Assembly: GCA_051294375.1 (NCBI GenBank) | Contig: CM119269.1 | Coordinates: 9,001,619 to 9,065,618, forward strand | From: Paraspadella gotoi | Lineage: Eukaryota; Chaetognatha | Reading direction: 5' to 3' | Length of the DNA: 64,000 nucleotides | In this document: positions 38,480 through 50,585 of the stretch, piece by piece | Position numbering within the stretch: position 1 is the first letter of the stretch | Layout of the letters: each line of letters starts with the position of its first letter | Position numbers and translations under genes: made by a program | The notes under the pieces: model-generated | What the model saw: the letters and a program-made list of their open reading frames with translations, nothing else | Databases searched by the model: none | What the model was told of the DNA's origin: nothing

Positions 38480-40109
38480 AGAAGAGAGAAACCAGCGCGC
38501 TTTTGTGTGGCAGAAATGACCCAAACGGTCCCGGGCCGAACGCCGCCCGCCTTTTCAGCGGCCCCAAGAAAAAGGAGATCATAAATATTTTGGGGTCAAG
38601 ATTATTCCAGAAAAGATTGGGTTTAAAAACCGCCAAGTTGGCATTTACGGAACAAATAAAAGAACCAATCCAGAGGAAGAAGTTGAGGAGGGGGAGAAGA
38701 AGGAAATGATTGGAGGAAGGAAGAAAGGGAAGAAAGGAAAAGAAGGTGGAAAGGAGAGAATGACTGAAAAGGTTGGAAGGAAATATTAAAGAAAGACGAG
38801 GAGGCAAAACGAAATTAAGAACCCACGGGCGGAAAGAATTATAAATAAAAACTATCAATGAAAAGTCTAGAGAATTAAAAAGAAAGAAAAAAAGAAAGAT
38901 CCAAAGGCCGACGACAAGAAGGAAAGTGTCAGAAATTAGAAATGAAGTAAAATTTGAGAAAAATTGAATAGAAAAAAACAGAAAAGAAAAAGAAGAAAAT
39001 GAAAAAAAAAAAAGGAAGTGGAAGGAAACACTGAGAGGGGAGGCGGGAAGGTGAAGCGCCGATGAACGGCCAAGGCGGAAAAGAAAAAGGAAGAAAAGAA
39101 GAAAAAACAAAAGAAGGAAAGGAAAAAGGAAAATATTCGAATACGCAGCGAAATATCAAAGAATTGGGATACTGCGTTCGGAGACGTTGAATTACTAGTG
39201 TCCCTTGTGGGGGAAAAGATTATGCTTTTGTGATGTTAGCTTCTACAAAGCTTCTTGTTAATACTGATTAATCGTCTACAAGCCACCACACCTTCCGATT
39301 GCTTCTGACCCCATTCAACCAGGAAACCACAAGCATTTCCTATGTTTAACCTTTAGACACTGGCAGCCAAAAGCGCGAAGCACAAAGAAAAGAACAAATA
39401 TCCCTAAAATTCGCTTTTTTTTTTCTCCAAGATCCTTAACTCGCCACCCCTCTTGAAACTTCGAGTCAGCAATCCCCACGCTTGGCTCATTTGGTCTTTC
39501 CTTCCGAAGTCGCACCACGACCCAAATTCTCCGGCGCGTCTTGACGCTCGATCTTTGAGCCAACCAGGGGACTCATTGCATCGCTGCGTAATCTGCAAGC
39601 ACTTGCACAGCTACAACTGCTTAGAAAGGAAATCAGTAGCAATCGTGGACAGCCAACCAACTAAGCGCGGGCGCCCGCGCGGCTCCTTCCGATACGCCCG
39701 CGTTCTATATGAAGGACACATAACGATTCTGCCGACAACCCCGCTCGTTTTCCCGCTCTTGCTCTTGTCTCTCGCGCCTCAGTTCCCTCCACCGCACTTC
39801 AGTAGGCAAACGCGGCCCATACACTCTGCGGGCCATCCAAAACCGAACCACCCAACCTGACACCACACCACAACCATACCGCCTTCAATCTTCTTCTCTT
39901 CGTTTCGTCGACTCCAGTCCCGTCTTCGCCTCTTTGGATTTGACGACACACTCGAAACCGTTGCGAGAATGTAATTTCGTCCATCGTCGTCGGGACATCT
40001 CATCCGTCGTCGTCTGCTTTCTCATCGTCGTCGTCTGCTACGGAATTGCTCTGACTCTTGGTTTCCCTGCGATTCCTCTTTTTTTATTTTCCTTTTTTTG
40101 CTTCACACC
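38440..40109. repeat. duplicated unit C, copy C1
   Basis: Matches 40135-41590 in order. C1 is longer because of many inserted bases; for example GGTCCCGGGCC stands against GGTCGGGCC in C2. The insertions break the small open frame that is intact in C2. It ends at a 25-N gap, consistent with an uncorrected read. Confidence 0.8.
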
Positions 40110-40134
40110 NNNNNNNNNNNNNNNNNNNNNNNNN
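40110..40134. other. assembly gap, exactly 25 N
   Basis: Separates the two copies of unit C. Confidence 0.99.
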
Positions 40135-41590
40135 AGAGAGAGAGAGAGAGAGAAACAAGCGCGCTTTTGTGTGGCAGAAATGACCCAAACGGTCGGGCCG
40201 AACGCCGCCCCCTTTCAGCGGCCCCAAGAAAAGGAGGATCATAAATATTTTGGGGTCAAGATTATTCCAGAAAAGGATTTTGGGTTTAAACCGCAATGTT
40301 GGCATTTACGGCCAAATAAAAAGAACCAATCAGAGACAGAGTTGAGAGGGGAGGAGAGAAGGAAGGATGTGGAGGAAGAAAGAAAAAGGGAGGAAGAAGA
40401 AGGTGGATAAAGAGAATGACGAAAAGGTTTGAAGGAAATATTAAAGAAGAGAACGAGGAAGGCAAAACGAAATTAGAACCAGGAAAGAATTATAAAATAA
40501 AAATATCAATGAAATAGTTAGAGAATTTAAAATTAGAAAGAAGAAAAAAAAAGATCAAAGGCCGACGACAAGAAGGAAAGGTAGAATTAGAAATGAAGTA
40601 AAATTGTGAATAATTGAATAGAAAAAAACAGAAAAGAAAAAGAAGAAAATGAAAAAAAAATGGAAGTGAGAAGGAAAACTGAGAGGGGAGGCGGGAAGGT
40701 GAAGCGCCGATGAAGCGCCAAGGCGGAAAAGAAAAGGAAGAGAAAAAGAAAAAAGAAAAAGAAAGGAAAAAGAAATAATTCGAATGACGCAGCGAATATA
40801 AGAGAATTGGTAGGATATGCGTTCGGGACGTTGAAGTTACTTAGTGTCCCTTGTGGGGAGAAAAGATATGCTTTGTGATGTTAGCTTACAAAAGCACTTC
40901 TGTTAATCACTGATAATCGTTAAAGCCAACTTGATGTCTGACATAACCAGAAAACAAGTTTCCATTTTAAATTAGAAATGAAAAGGGAAGAAAAGAAAAG
41001 AAAATATCTAATTCGTTTTTTTTTCTCCAAATTTATCGCCACTCATTTGAAATTCGATGTCGAATCCACGTTGCTCATTTGTTTTTTCGAGTCGCACGAA
41101 AATTTCGGCGCCGTTTGACGCTGATTTGACGCCAAGGGGATCTTGCATCGCTGTGTATTGCACACTTGCACAGTACAATGCTTAGAAAGGCAAATCAGTA
41201 GCAATGTGGAAGCAAACCAATAAGGGGGCCGGGGCCCTTCCGATACCGGTTCTATATGAAGCGACACAGATTCTGCCGAGAAACCGTCGTTTTCCGTTGT
41301 TAGTTTCGGTCAGTTCAGATTGAGTGGAAAAAAGGGCCACATAATTGGGCCATAAAACGAACAACCAATGACAACAACAACAACAACCGCTTAATTTCTT
41401 TTTCGTTTCGTGACTTCGTTTGCCTTTTTGGATTTGAACGACATCGAAAACGTGTGGAGAATGTAATTTCGTCATCGTCGTCGACATCATCATCGTCGTC
41501 GTTGTTTTCATCGTCGTCGTCCTGTGGACGGAATTGCTTGACTTTGTTCCCTGATCTCTTTTTTTTTATTTTCCTTTTTTGTTCACGTTT
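40135..41590. repeat. duplicated unit C, copy C2
   Basis: Starts in the GA run and repeats the C1 sequence with fewer bases. The final GTC/ATC triplet region (41470-41525) corresponds to 39980-40040 of C1. Confidence 0.8.
40180..40410 (+). CDS. candidate small ORF or exon, unknown product
   Basis: A 76-codon frame starts at ATG 40180 and ends at TAA 40408. It begins Met-Thr-Gln-Thr-Val-Gly-Pro-Asn-Ala and has a varied middle with YFGVKIIPEKDFGFKPQ and Cys-Trp-His-Leu-Arg-Pro-Asn. It ends in a Glu/Arg tail encoded by purine repeat. The mixed composition of the first 50 residues is unlike the simple-repeat frames around it, and the frame extends upstream of the ATG into the GA run. In C1 (38516 onward) the same peptide is recoverable only across indels. 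No family was recognised and no flanking exon was identified. Confidence 0.3.
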   Translation: MTQTVGPNAAPFQRPQEKEDHKYFGVKIIPEKDFGFKPQCWHLRPNKKNQSETELRGEERRKDVEEERKREEEEGG

Positions 41591-41599
41591 ATTGTTGAC

Positions 41600-42115
41600 A
41601 TAAGATATTTTTGCAACCATTCCCGCAATTATTTGTTTGCTCTGTTTTCTTTTCAGAAAAAAAAAATTATTGTTGCATTTATGCCTTGATGCATTAAAAT
41701 TTGAAGTATATCTAAAATAAAATCTTATTAAAAAAGTTCTAAAAACTCCACATTAACTTTGAATCCAAGAGCGAGGCGACATTGTCAGGGGGGAGGGGGA
41801 AACGCCCGGCCCCGACGGGAGGTCCCTCTCTTAATTGAATGAACAAGAAAATCTCGATTTGCCAATAAAAGCCTCATAAATTCAGAGTTTCGGTTCCCAC
41901 CTTCGTCTCACCCGTCTTGGAGCTTACTCACCATCCTTTTCTACTCGACCTCCTTTTTGCTAACTTACCTTGCTCCGACAATACTTCTGTCCGCCTCACC
42001 TTTTTTGACTTTTTCGCTTGAGAAGAAATTCATTTGATGGGCGTCAAAATTTGCAAACGTATTTGACCAGATTTACGGACTGATCAGTGACCATGCAATG
42101 ACCTGCAGTGACCTG
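41600..42115. other. spacer, no gene seen
   Basis: AT-rich to mixed sequence without a credible open frame or splice-site pair. Confidence 0.5.
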
Positions 42116-42119
42116 CTAT

Positions 42120-42191
42120 GTCATTACCTTGTAAGAGTGATGGAGGCCTTAGACCACCATAGCCTGTCCGAAGTCAGGGGTAAGATGGCTT
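42120..42191 (-). repeat. dispersed ~72-bp repeat, copy 2
   Basis: Reverse complement of the segment at 646-717. The shared core GTAAGAGTGATGGAGGCCTT is identical apart from orientation. About seven mismatches in 71 positions by eye. Confidence 0.6.
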
Positions 42192-42295
42192 ATATATTGA
42201 ATTAATTGATAATTTTATTTTTATTGCACCAACTTCCTGATAGTATTTTTCTCAAGGCGCTTGATGTTTTCGTCGTCATTTTAATTACCACTTCG

Positions 42296-42415
42296 TTGAC
42301 GTTATCATCGTCGTCATCGTCATCGTGATTGTCGTCGTCGTCATCATCATCATCGTCATCATCATCTTCTTCGTAATCGTGATTGTCGTCGTCATCGTCG
42401 TCGTCATTATCCTCA
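42296..42415. repeat. ATC/GTC trinucleotide array
   Basis: Imperfect ATC, GTC and GTT triplets that read as Asp-rich on the minus strand. It is followed at 42500-42575 by four or five copies of GAGATGGCACC-like 12-mers. Confidence 0.7.
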
Positions 42416-42704
42416 AAGAAATTCTTCCCTCGATGCGTCAAATTCGCTTGACGAATGACGAAGTGACCACAAAGTGATAAAAGGTCGGCGGAGGACGAGG
42501 TTGATGGCACTTTAGGCGATGGCACCGAGATGGCGTCGAGATGGCACCGAGATGGCACGGGGATGGCATCGATATGGCGAACTAACGGCCGGAGCCAATG
42601 ACCAAAGCGATGACCGTCTTGTCCAAAGTGACAAAGGTTCCTCTTTCGCCCTATTATTCTCGGATACTGAAAAAGATTAGGACAAAGACAGACGGTGGGT
42701 GCTG

Positions 42705-42710
<6 letters not shown>

Positions 42711-42751
<41 letters not shown>
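42711..42751. repeat. (GA)n microsatellite
   Basis: Perfect GA run of about 20 units. Confidence 0.95.
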
Positions 42752-42755
<4 letters not shown>

Positions 42756-43161
42756 CCAATCATCTTTTCGGTCGTTTCGATGATCATTATCATCATCATC
42801 GTCATCATCTTTGCCTCTCAAAATTTCATAAATTTTTTTTCTCATCTTTTTCAATTTAAATTTAATTAATTAGTAATTTAAAAATTTTTAAAGAAAAAAA
42901 ATTACATTAATACCATTAAAAACATTAAAATCTACAAAATGATACGTAATTTTTATTTTTACGGCATTAAATATTTTAGTTTCAAAATTTTTAAATTTTA
43001 ATCATCAGATTTTCTTTTTGGTCACAAACTAACAGTACAGTAAGTAATACCCGTTAGGAAAACTCAATTTTGCTTTGAAGTCATAATTCTGGTCGCTGCC
43101 CAGAAAACGATACTTTTTCCCCCTGGCTTCTGCTGTGTCAATCTCCATGGCGACAACGACG

Positions 43162-43163
<2 letters not shown>

Positions 43164-43197
<34 letters not shown>
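43164..43197. repeat. (GAC)n microsatellite
   Basis: Perfect GAC run that produces a poly-Val segment in the minus-strand frame at 43029-43508. That frame is otherwise Phe/Ser-rich with no recognisable domain and is not called as a gene. Confidence 0.9.
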
Positions 43198-43199
<2 letters not shown>

Positions 43200-44095
43200 G
43201 CACCTACAATCTCCCTTTCTGCCGCGAATATTGGCCCTTGGAGATGAGTTGAAACGAAATTGGACCTGGATTATCGTTTTCTCGCGGCACGACAGACGCT
43301 TGAAACAGCAATGAGATACTAACCCGAAAAAATAAAGAAAAGAGAAAAAAATGTTAATGTAAAACCGGAAAAAGAGAAAGAGACAAGAGATAAAAAAAAC
43401 AAAAAAAGAAACGAATTGTATTGACGTAGAAGAAAAGAATATAGTTATATAATGACAGAAGAATTGAAGAGATAAATGAGACCGACAAGAGAAAAGAAGA
43501 AGATCCACAACTAAAATAAGCTTAACAGAAAAGAGTACTCGTAGGTCGAATACAAGAGTAGTGGTGTGAACACACGTGAAAGTACCATACGAAGGCGAGG
43601 GAGAGATGGCGCCGGCGCCGCCTTTCGCTTCCGCCAGATGGAATTTCGCGGACTGTGTCTATCATGCGTCTGTCACATCTTCTATCATGGCTTAGATGAC
43701 ATATTGGCGTCTGTCCAACACCTTGAATGTGCATGAATTCAAATACGGTTATAAGATCTATGGATGTAGTATATGAATGCTCGCAGTCATAATACACACA
43801 GATAATTTAGGACGGCTTACGAACTACTTAGGGCAGGTCTGCCCATTCAAACTTTAATAATTAAATTGTAAATATTTGTCATCACTGTCTGTACTCTGGG
43901 ATAGACTCTTTAATCTATATTTGCTCCAGCGAATTCCTTGCATCTGATGACATGAAACTAATTAAATTTAATTTGCCATAGTGAAAAAAAATTTCGTGTA
44001 ATACTTTTACAAATTGAGCGAAAAAATATTTTGCTCTAAATCTCATGAAAAATTTATTATAATACGGTTATAAATATCATACTGCTAAATGCAAA

Positions 44096-44360
44096 NNNNN
44101 NNNNNNNNNNNNNNNNNNNNNNNNNNNNNNNNNNNNNNNNNNNNNNNNNNNNNNNNNNNNNNNNNNNNNNNNNNNNNNNNNNNNNNNNNNNNNNNNNNNN
44201 NNNNNNNNNNNNNNNNNNNNNNNNNNNNNNNNNNNNNNNNNNNNNNNNNNNNNNNNNNNNNNNNNNNNNNNNNNNNNNNNNNNNNNNNNNNNNNNNNNNN
44301 NNNNNNNNNNNNNNNNNNNNNNNNNNNNNNNNNNNNNNNNNNNNNNNNNNNNNNNNNNNN
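44096..44360. other. assembly gap, 265 N
   Basis: The sequence before the gap (CATACTGCTAAATGCAAA) is nearly repeated immediately after it (CATACTGCTCAATGCAAA), so the two contig ends may overlap. Confidence 0.98.
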
Positions 44361-44461
44361 CATACTGCTCAATGCAAATGGAAAGGTTTATTTTCGAGAG
44401 AATACTTTTCTTTCTTTTTTAAGTTCTTCAACTTTCCTCCTTTTCCTTTCTTTCTTCCTTT

Positions 44462-44654
44462 NNNNNNNNNNNNNNNNNNNNNNNNNNNNNNNNNNNNNNN
44501 NNNNNNNNNNNNNNNNNNNNNNNNNNNNNNNNNNNNNNNNNNNNNNNNNNNNNNNNNNNNNNNNNNNNNNNNNNNNNNNNNNNNNNNNNNNNNNNNNNNN
44601 NNNNNNNNNNNNNNNNNNNNNNNNNNNNNNNNNNNNNNNNNNNNNNNNNNNNNN
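44462..44654. other. assembly gap, 193 N
   Basis: Begins in a CTTTC-rich tract and ends in a GCC-rich triplet array. A CCGA tetranucleotide run follows at about 44764-44790. Confidence 0.98.
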
Positions 44655-45017
44655 CGCCGCCGCCGTCGCCGCCGCAGCCGCCGCCGCCGACCAACTAATC
44701 CCGGGTTCTCCTCTCGATATGACCACCCAAGGACGTAAAATTCACAAGAACCGAACGACAGACGGACCGACCGAACGACCGACCGACCGACCGGGTTAGA
44801 GCCTCTCGGGCTGGTATTTCTCACCACCGAAGGGGTCGATCTGAAAATGGTGAGTGAATGTAAATATTCCTGATAAGAGGATAATGATCAGATAATTTTT
44901 TTAAAAATTTATATTCATACATTTTTATTGATAATTTAAGCCTAACTCGGCATTTAAATTGAATTTCAGAATTTGGAATCAAAGTCCCAGTGGCCATTTT
45001 CTTTATTCATACATGTT

Positions 45018-45197
45018 AATCGCGATCACAGTGCAGTAGCGAATGGCAATCTAGATAACAGTTTCATAACCACTGGTAATCCTGATCAGAGTGCCTGAGC
45101 CAAAAGCAATGATGATCCCAGTACGACAGCCAATGGAAATCTCGATCACAATCACATCTTCAAAGGCAATGGCGGGCCCAGTTCCATTCTCGATAGC
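45018..45197 (+). repeat. minisatellite, six 30-bp units
   Basis: Units start with AAT at 45018, 45048, 45078, 45108, 45138 and 45168, exactly 30 bp apart. Read in frame they give ten-residue repeats beginning Asn-X-Asp (NLDNSFITTG, NPDQSA, NLDHNHIFKG). A TGA in the third unit breaks the frame, so no protein is claimed. The even spacing with strong base divergence points to an old array. Confidence 0.75.
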
Positions 45198-45344
45198 GAA
45201 TGGAATTACGACACGAGTGTCGATGACAATAGAATCTTTGTGGCATCTTAGTGGCATCGAGTGCCGTCGAGATCTCGTAACGAATGTCAATAAAGATCAG
45301 CCTCGCGGAAGATTCGGTTGTTTGTCTCGGAAAATCTAATCTTG

Positions 45345-45718
45345 AAAAGAAGATGAGAAGAAGATGAGGGTGAGTAATGGAAGTAGATCGGATGAGAAAG
45401 GGAAGAAGATGAGATGAGAAAGGGAAGGAGATGAGATAAAGAAGTAGATGAGATGAGAAAGTGAAGTAGATAAGATTAGAAAGAGAAGTAGATGAGATGA
45501 GAAGAAGAAGTAGATAGAATTAGAAAGAGAAGTAGATGAGTAGTGAAAAAAAAGTAGATGTGAAAGATGGGAAAGAAAAGTAGATAAGATGAGAAAGAGA
45601 AGTACTTAAGATGAGAAGGAGAAGTAGATGAGATGAGAAAGAGAAGTAGATGAGATGAGAAAGAGAAGTAGATAAGAAGAGAGAGAGAAGTAGATAACAT
45701 GTGAAAGAGAAGTAGAAA
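45345..45718. repeat. minisatellite, ~22-bp GAAGTAGATGAGATGAGAAA unit
   Basis: About 16 imperfect copies of GAAGTAGATGAGATGAGAAA with small length changes. Confidence 0.85.
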
Positions 45719-45914
45719 AATGATCCAAAGAGCAAAGAAACAATCGTCTTATTAGGATTTGGAATCCAAAGCTCAATGATTCAGGGACTTATATTTCGCT
45801 TGAACGAAAAATTCAGGGGGAAATAAAAGAAAATCAGATTTTAAAAATCGATAATCCAATGATTATAATAATAATAATAATAATGATAATAATAAATAAT
45901 AAATAAATAATAAA

Positions 45915-45916
<2 letters not shown>

Positions 45917-46006
<90 letters not shown>
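45917..46006. repeat. (AAT)n microsatellite
   Basis: Near-perfect AAT run, with looser AAT/AAAT sequence just upstream. Confidence 0.95.
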
Positions 46007-46283
46007 GTTAGAAAATACATATAGAAAATAAAGAATAGATTCATCTCCCTTTTTGTACATATATATATACATACATATATACCCCTGGAGACGACAAACG
46101 ACCCAGATTGGATTTTCCCTCCGCCAGAAGATTCGATACAGGCGTCACTCTTTATCCCTGACTCAATAAATGTCGGGACCTTTTTATATCGACGGCGATT
46201 ACAGGCGTCGCCGTTTATTTCCGACTCGAAAAGAGGATTTTATTGAGAAGGGATCAATCGTGAGGGAAAAGTGATTCAGGGGG

Positions 46284-46340
46284 ATTATCACACTATTATT
46301 ATCACACTATTATTATCACACTATTATTATCACACTATTA
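46284..46340. repeat. 15-bp tandem repeat, about four copies
   Basis: Repeats of ATTATCACACTATT(A), nearly identical between copies. Confidence 0.9.
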
Positions 46341-47093
46341 CAAAATGTTCTCAATGATGGGATTTGCAGAAAATGTTTTTACTATTTTCTATGCATCTTG
46401 GGTCGCGCGTTCGAGGCGTCGCCCGTCCCAAAGGTTTTGGATAATTATTATTATATTTTCAAACGGGCCGACGCTTACATGATTCGATATTTTATAAATT
46501 TATATTGAATGAGACATTTCGGTAAACGAGACTAAAAATTAAGTTGACTTTAAAAATAGAGGCTAAATCACGAATACAAAGAGTGGTCAAATGTGGTTGA
46601 CCTGACAAAAGGAGAGAGGCGAGGCATCACATTTTCATCAGGATTAAGGTTTATCAGTTTAAGATATTTTTAGTTGAGTAAGAGTTTCTTAAATTAATCT
46701 TCAAAGGTAAAAAATTAAGGAATTACAGATGAGTTTGAATAATCATATGAAATTATATGCATTCTTTTCGCTTAAGTTTAATAAGGTATGCTAGTGTATG
46801 GATGTTTAAAATTGTATCCATCTGCTACTCAATCAACATCGAATTTCAGCTCCTTAATAGTTTCCATCTCATCTCCGCCAAATTTCTCCCAAATAACGAT
46901 TACTCTTGGCCGGGCTAACGATCGTAATAAATATCAGAACCTTTTTCCTTTTAATTCGTTTTGGCCTCAAAGAAAAACAAAGACTTCGTTCAAACTTCGA
47001 ACCTCAAATCATTTTTCACGAGAAAAAAAGGAAAAAAAGGAAGAAATTGTTTCGAGAAAATTGAAAAACGTGTGAAGAGAAAGTCGCAATGGT

Positions 47094-47135
<42 letters not shown>

Positions 47136-47292
47136 GAGTTGAGAGGATGAGAGAGACGCCTTTTCGGTTCCAACAAAGAAATTTTCCTGATCAAATCCGA
47201 TCTAAATGAACGGCGGTTCAGGAGGGGAAAGGGTGTGCTATAAACTCTACCGAGGATTTTCAAACCGACGTTGCAAGGTGTGAGGTCTTGAG

Positions 47293-47344
<52 letters not shown>

Positions 47345-47790
47345 GCTCTTTCCCGCAAGAGACCCCACAATACTCTATATCCTAACAAGGTATAATAACT
47401 GACGAGTAAACGAAAAGGGAAATTCTTCGAGGATTCGTAAACAGAAATTGAGGGTGAGAGAGAAGGAAATGAAAGGAATCGCTGATGAAAATGGATTGAA
47501 TTCGGGATGAAAATGGAATATTTGGATGATGAAATGGACGAAATTAAGATTAAAAGGATGAAATATGAAATAAAAAACTTAATAAATTTACTGACAAAAA
47601 TGAATTGATGGAAAACGAATGAAATATTCAAATTATAATAATATACAAAAAATCAGAAATCAAATTATTGAAAAAGGAAATATTTTTTATATATAAAAAA
47701 AACAAACAAAAAACGCGAAACAGAAAAACCGAAATTTTTTTTTTATACAGGCAAAAAAAAATGAGCTTTTTCGACAAATCTTTCAATGAG
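46341..47790. other. spacer with GA runs
   Basis: GA microsatellites at about 47097-47132 and 47298-47342 (and 47803-47896 just beyond). A 95-codon plus-strand frame at 46788-47075 has no recognised domain. Nothing else is supported. Confidence 0.45.
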
Positions 47791-47830
47791 AGGGGAGGAG
47801 AGAGAAAGAGAGAGAGAGAGAGAGAGCGAG

Positions 47831-47897
<67 letters not shown>

Positions 47898-48142
47898 TGA
47901 GAGCAGAGAGAGAGAGTCAAAATCAAACTCGGATTTTAATAAAAAAACTTTTTTTCTCCCTCTTTTTTTCGAATGTTTCGGGGCGGAGTGCTGGTCATCC
48001 AAGAGAGACAGGATCCTCCTGCTCCATCCTCTCCCCTCTTAACCCCTCTACCGGCGCCCCGTCGCTCTCGACCCTCCCCCTCTTCACCTTTTGCTCCCCA
48101 AAATACAACAGAAACATCGCTTTGGCCCGAAGGCGGAGCCGA

Positions 48143-48815
48143 CTAGTTGGAGCAGTCCTTAAAGTCTGTCGAGCAGCAGATGTTCTTTTCGGAAATTCCA
48201 GTGTTGAAATCAAGCGACGATGAATGTTGGTTTCCATTCTGGACGGTTCCAGTTGGATGTAGGATGGAGCGGTAGACGCTTTGAAGCTGAAAGAAACATG
48301 TCCAAAAAATTTTAGAAGCATAGATGCCAGAAATTAAGAGGAATTTATTTTGTGTGCTCGGAAATGGGAATTTTTGACGAATCTCGCCATGGCAAACAGT
48401 AAAGATCACTTTCTTGAGGCGATTTTCCCTGGCACAACAAGCTCGTTATTTGTTTTTGTCAAACAAAATGTGTTTTGTAAAAGATTTCTTTTTTATTTTC
48501 GGTCAACAACACAGTAGTGAGATATTTTTCTTCTTGTACAGAATTTTATTTTAGATGAAAACCTTTTGGTCAAAAAAACCCTTTGTAGCTTTTTTCATTC
48601 GTCAATCTTTGTCGAGATCCTGTTTTGACAACAGAGTCTTGATATATTTTTTTTACCCCACTCTTTTGCTAAATTCCATTTTATTTAACTTTCCTCTTTC
48701 CTGTTAAATTCCCACAACCCAAGGAAATTCCCTTAATTTAAATCGAAGAAGGAGAAAAAGGGAACTTACTTTGGGTGGGTTGTTTGCGGGTGGCGCAGGC
48801 CGCCCAGCGAGACTA
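48143..48815 (-). CDS. candidate two-exon gene fragment, unknown product
   Basis: On the minus strand a 46-nt segment at 48815-48770 sits between TTTCAG and GTAAGT. A second segment begins at 48286 after a strong acceptor (TTTCTTTCAG). Joined, one frame reads Ser-Leu-Ala-Gly-Arg-Pro-Ala-Pro-Pro, continues LQSVYRSILHPTGTVQNGNQ and ends at a TAG at 48143-48145. The other frame across the same junction is also open, to a possible donor at 48087, so the frame is undecided. No domain was recognised and no start exon was found. The good splice sites are the main evidence. Confidence 0.3.
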
Positions 48816-48859
48816 CTGAAACTTACACAAAAGGACAATCAAATTGTTAACACGTATAT

Positions 48860-49054
48860 ATGAACTTCAGAAAGAGAGAGAGAAAGAGAGAAGAGAGAGA
48901 GAGAGAGAGAGAGCAGAGAGAGAGAAGAGAGACGAGCAAGGAGAAGTTAGTGAGAAAGGTTTTGTTTAATTTCTGCCCAAGAAGTCTCCCGAATTTCCCG
49001 CCTGTGATTTCTAATAACATCTACCGAAGGTGGAGTCTCTCTCTCTCTCTCTCG

Positions 49055-49088
<34 letters not shown>

Positions 49089-50580
49089 TCTTCTCTCTCT
49101 CTCTCTCTGCTTCACGAATCGAGGAGAGAAGAAAATTCATATCGATGTCGGGGCTGGAAGAAGAGGGGGGGGTGGGGAGGTCTTCTCTCGATGGCGGGGG
49201 GCGAAAGCGGACGCCGGAGGAAAAAACGATCTTTTCTGCAAATAAAGGTCAAAAATATTAAGAAAGATCAAAACAGACAAACTAATTTCCTCGGAGCAAA
49301 AAACCAATTGAGAAAAGGAAATATAAGGAAAAGTGGCCGGTAAGAGGCGGAATGCGCGGAAACTTTGAACCTGGTGTGCGAGAGACTCTTGAAACCTTAC
49401 GTTGCGCGAGACCTTTAACCTAACGTGCACGTACTTCAAACCTTTTTCTTTTTTCCCTTTTCTGTTTTGGCTTCAACTATATATCCGCATCATATTAATA
49501 TTATCTGAATTTTGAAATGATCAGGAAACAAATTTGAGTTATTTTTAGCTCAGGTTTGATCTTCTTCGTTTTCAGTTGTGGAGTGGGGGATTTTTGGAAT
49601 TTTCATTATCTTTTTATTTCATCGGGAATTTTTTTCTTGAACAAATATTAATCCAGATGAAAAAAAAAGGTGTTATTCGCATTTTGCAATTAACCCGATG
49701 TACGGATTGCGCTAAGCTTTTGCGAATACTTTTCGATTTTAGCGCATTGCATGGTTTTTGTTTGAACTCTGTTGAAAGTTAATGCACAAAATACTCAGTC
49801 TTAGTCTTAACTGAAGCAACTTACGATATCTTGAAAAATTTTTCTCTTATCTTGACTACAAACTTCTTTTTGACATTTTGACGTTTTATACCTTTCAAGA
49901 TTCAAGATGCCAAACGAAGGTAAATCGAAATAATGACAAAATGCATAATTTAATAAATAAAAATAATTTTATGATATTCCTCGAGAAAGCTTACTTCCTC
50001 CCTTATGCCTCCGAACGAAGTTCCTGTCGTCGTAGAATCTCAGGTTTTGCAAAAATTCTCGGAATTAAAAATGGGAAACATTTTTTTACATTTTATATTT
50101 TTTTAATTTTTAATATTTTAAATCTTTAAACGCTTATGAAATTTCTTCCAGTCGCGTAACTAAAGGTTTTGTTTCTGTAATTATAATCTCCGGGATCATA
50201 CGTATAGAAAACTACGAGTGCAAATAATATATTGAGAAATCTAATTAGAAATAGTATTGTAATACACAAACTTTAAAAGCAGAACGTCAATGCGAATTCA
50301 GCTGTGGACATGGAGAGACGAATGACCGACAAAAAAGCATCGACCACCCAAATTCTATGGACTTAAAGTCAAAGACAATGGTTTTGTTGTGTGTTGTAAT
50401 TGTTGTTGTTGTTGTTATTGCTTTAGTTTTTTGATGATGCCATGGACATTGATAATGATGATGTTATCGCATGATTAGATGATAGAAAATAAATATTTTT
50501 GATGATAATTTTTATTATGTTCTCGTTTTTTTAATGATTTTGTTGTTGTTATTTTAACACGAAATGAGACCGTCATTGTT
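48860..50580. other. spacer with GA and CT runs, no gene seen
   Basis: GA run at about 48872-48930 and CT run at about 49037-49110, then AT-rich sequence. None of the short open frames looks coding. Confidence 0.45.
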
Positions 50581-50585
50581 ACTTT

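Noticed and set aside
43029-43508. 159-codon minus-strand frame with a poly-Val segment
   Set aside because: The poly-Val comes from (GAC)n and the first part is Phe/Ser-rich; no domain was recognised.
45018-46340. Regular repeats here as a CRISPR array
   Set aside because: Units are direct minisatellites without unique spacers, in a eukaryotic sequence.
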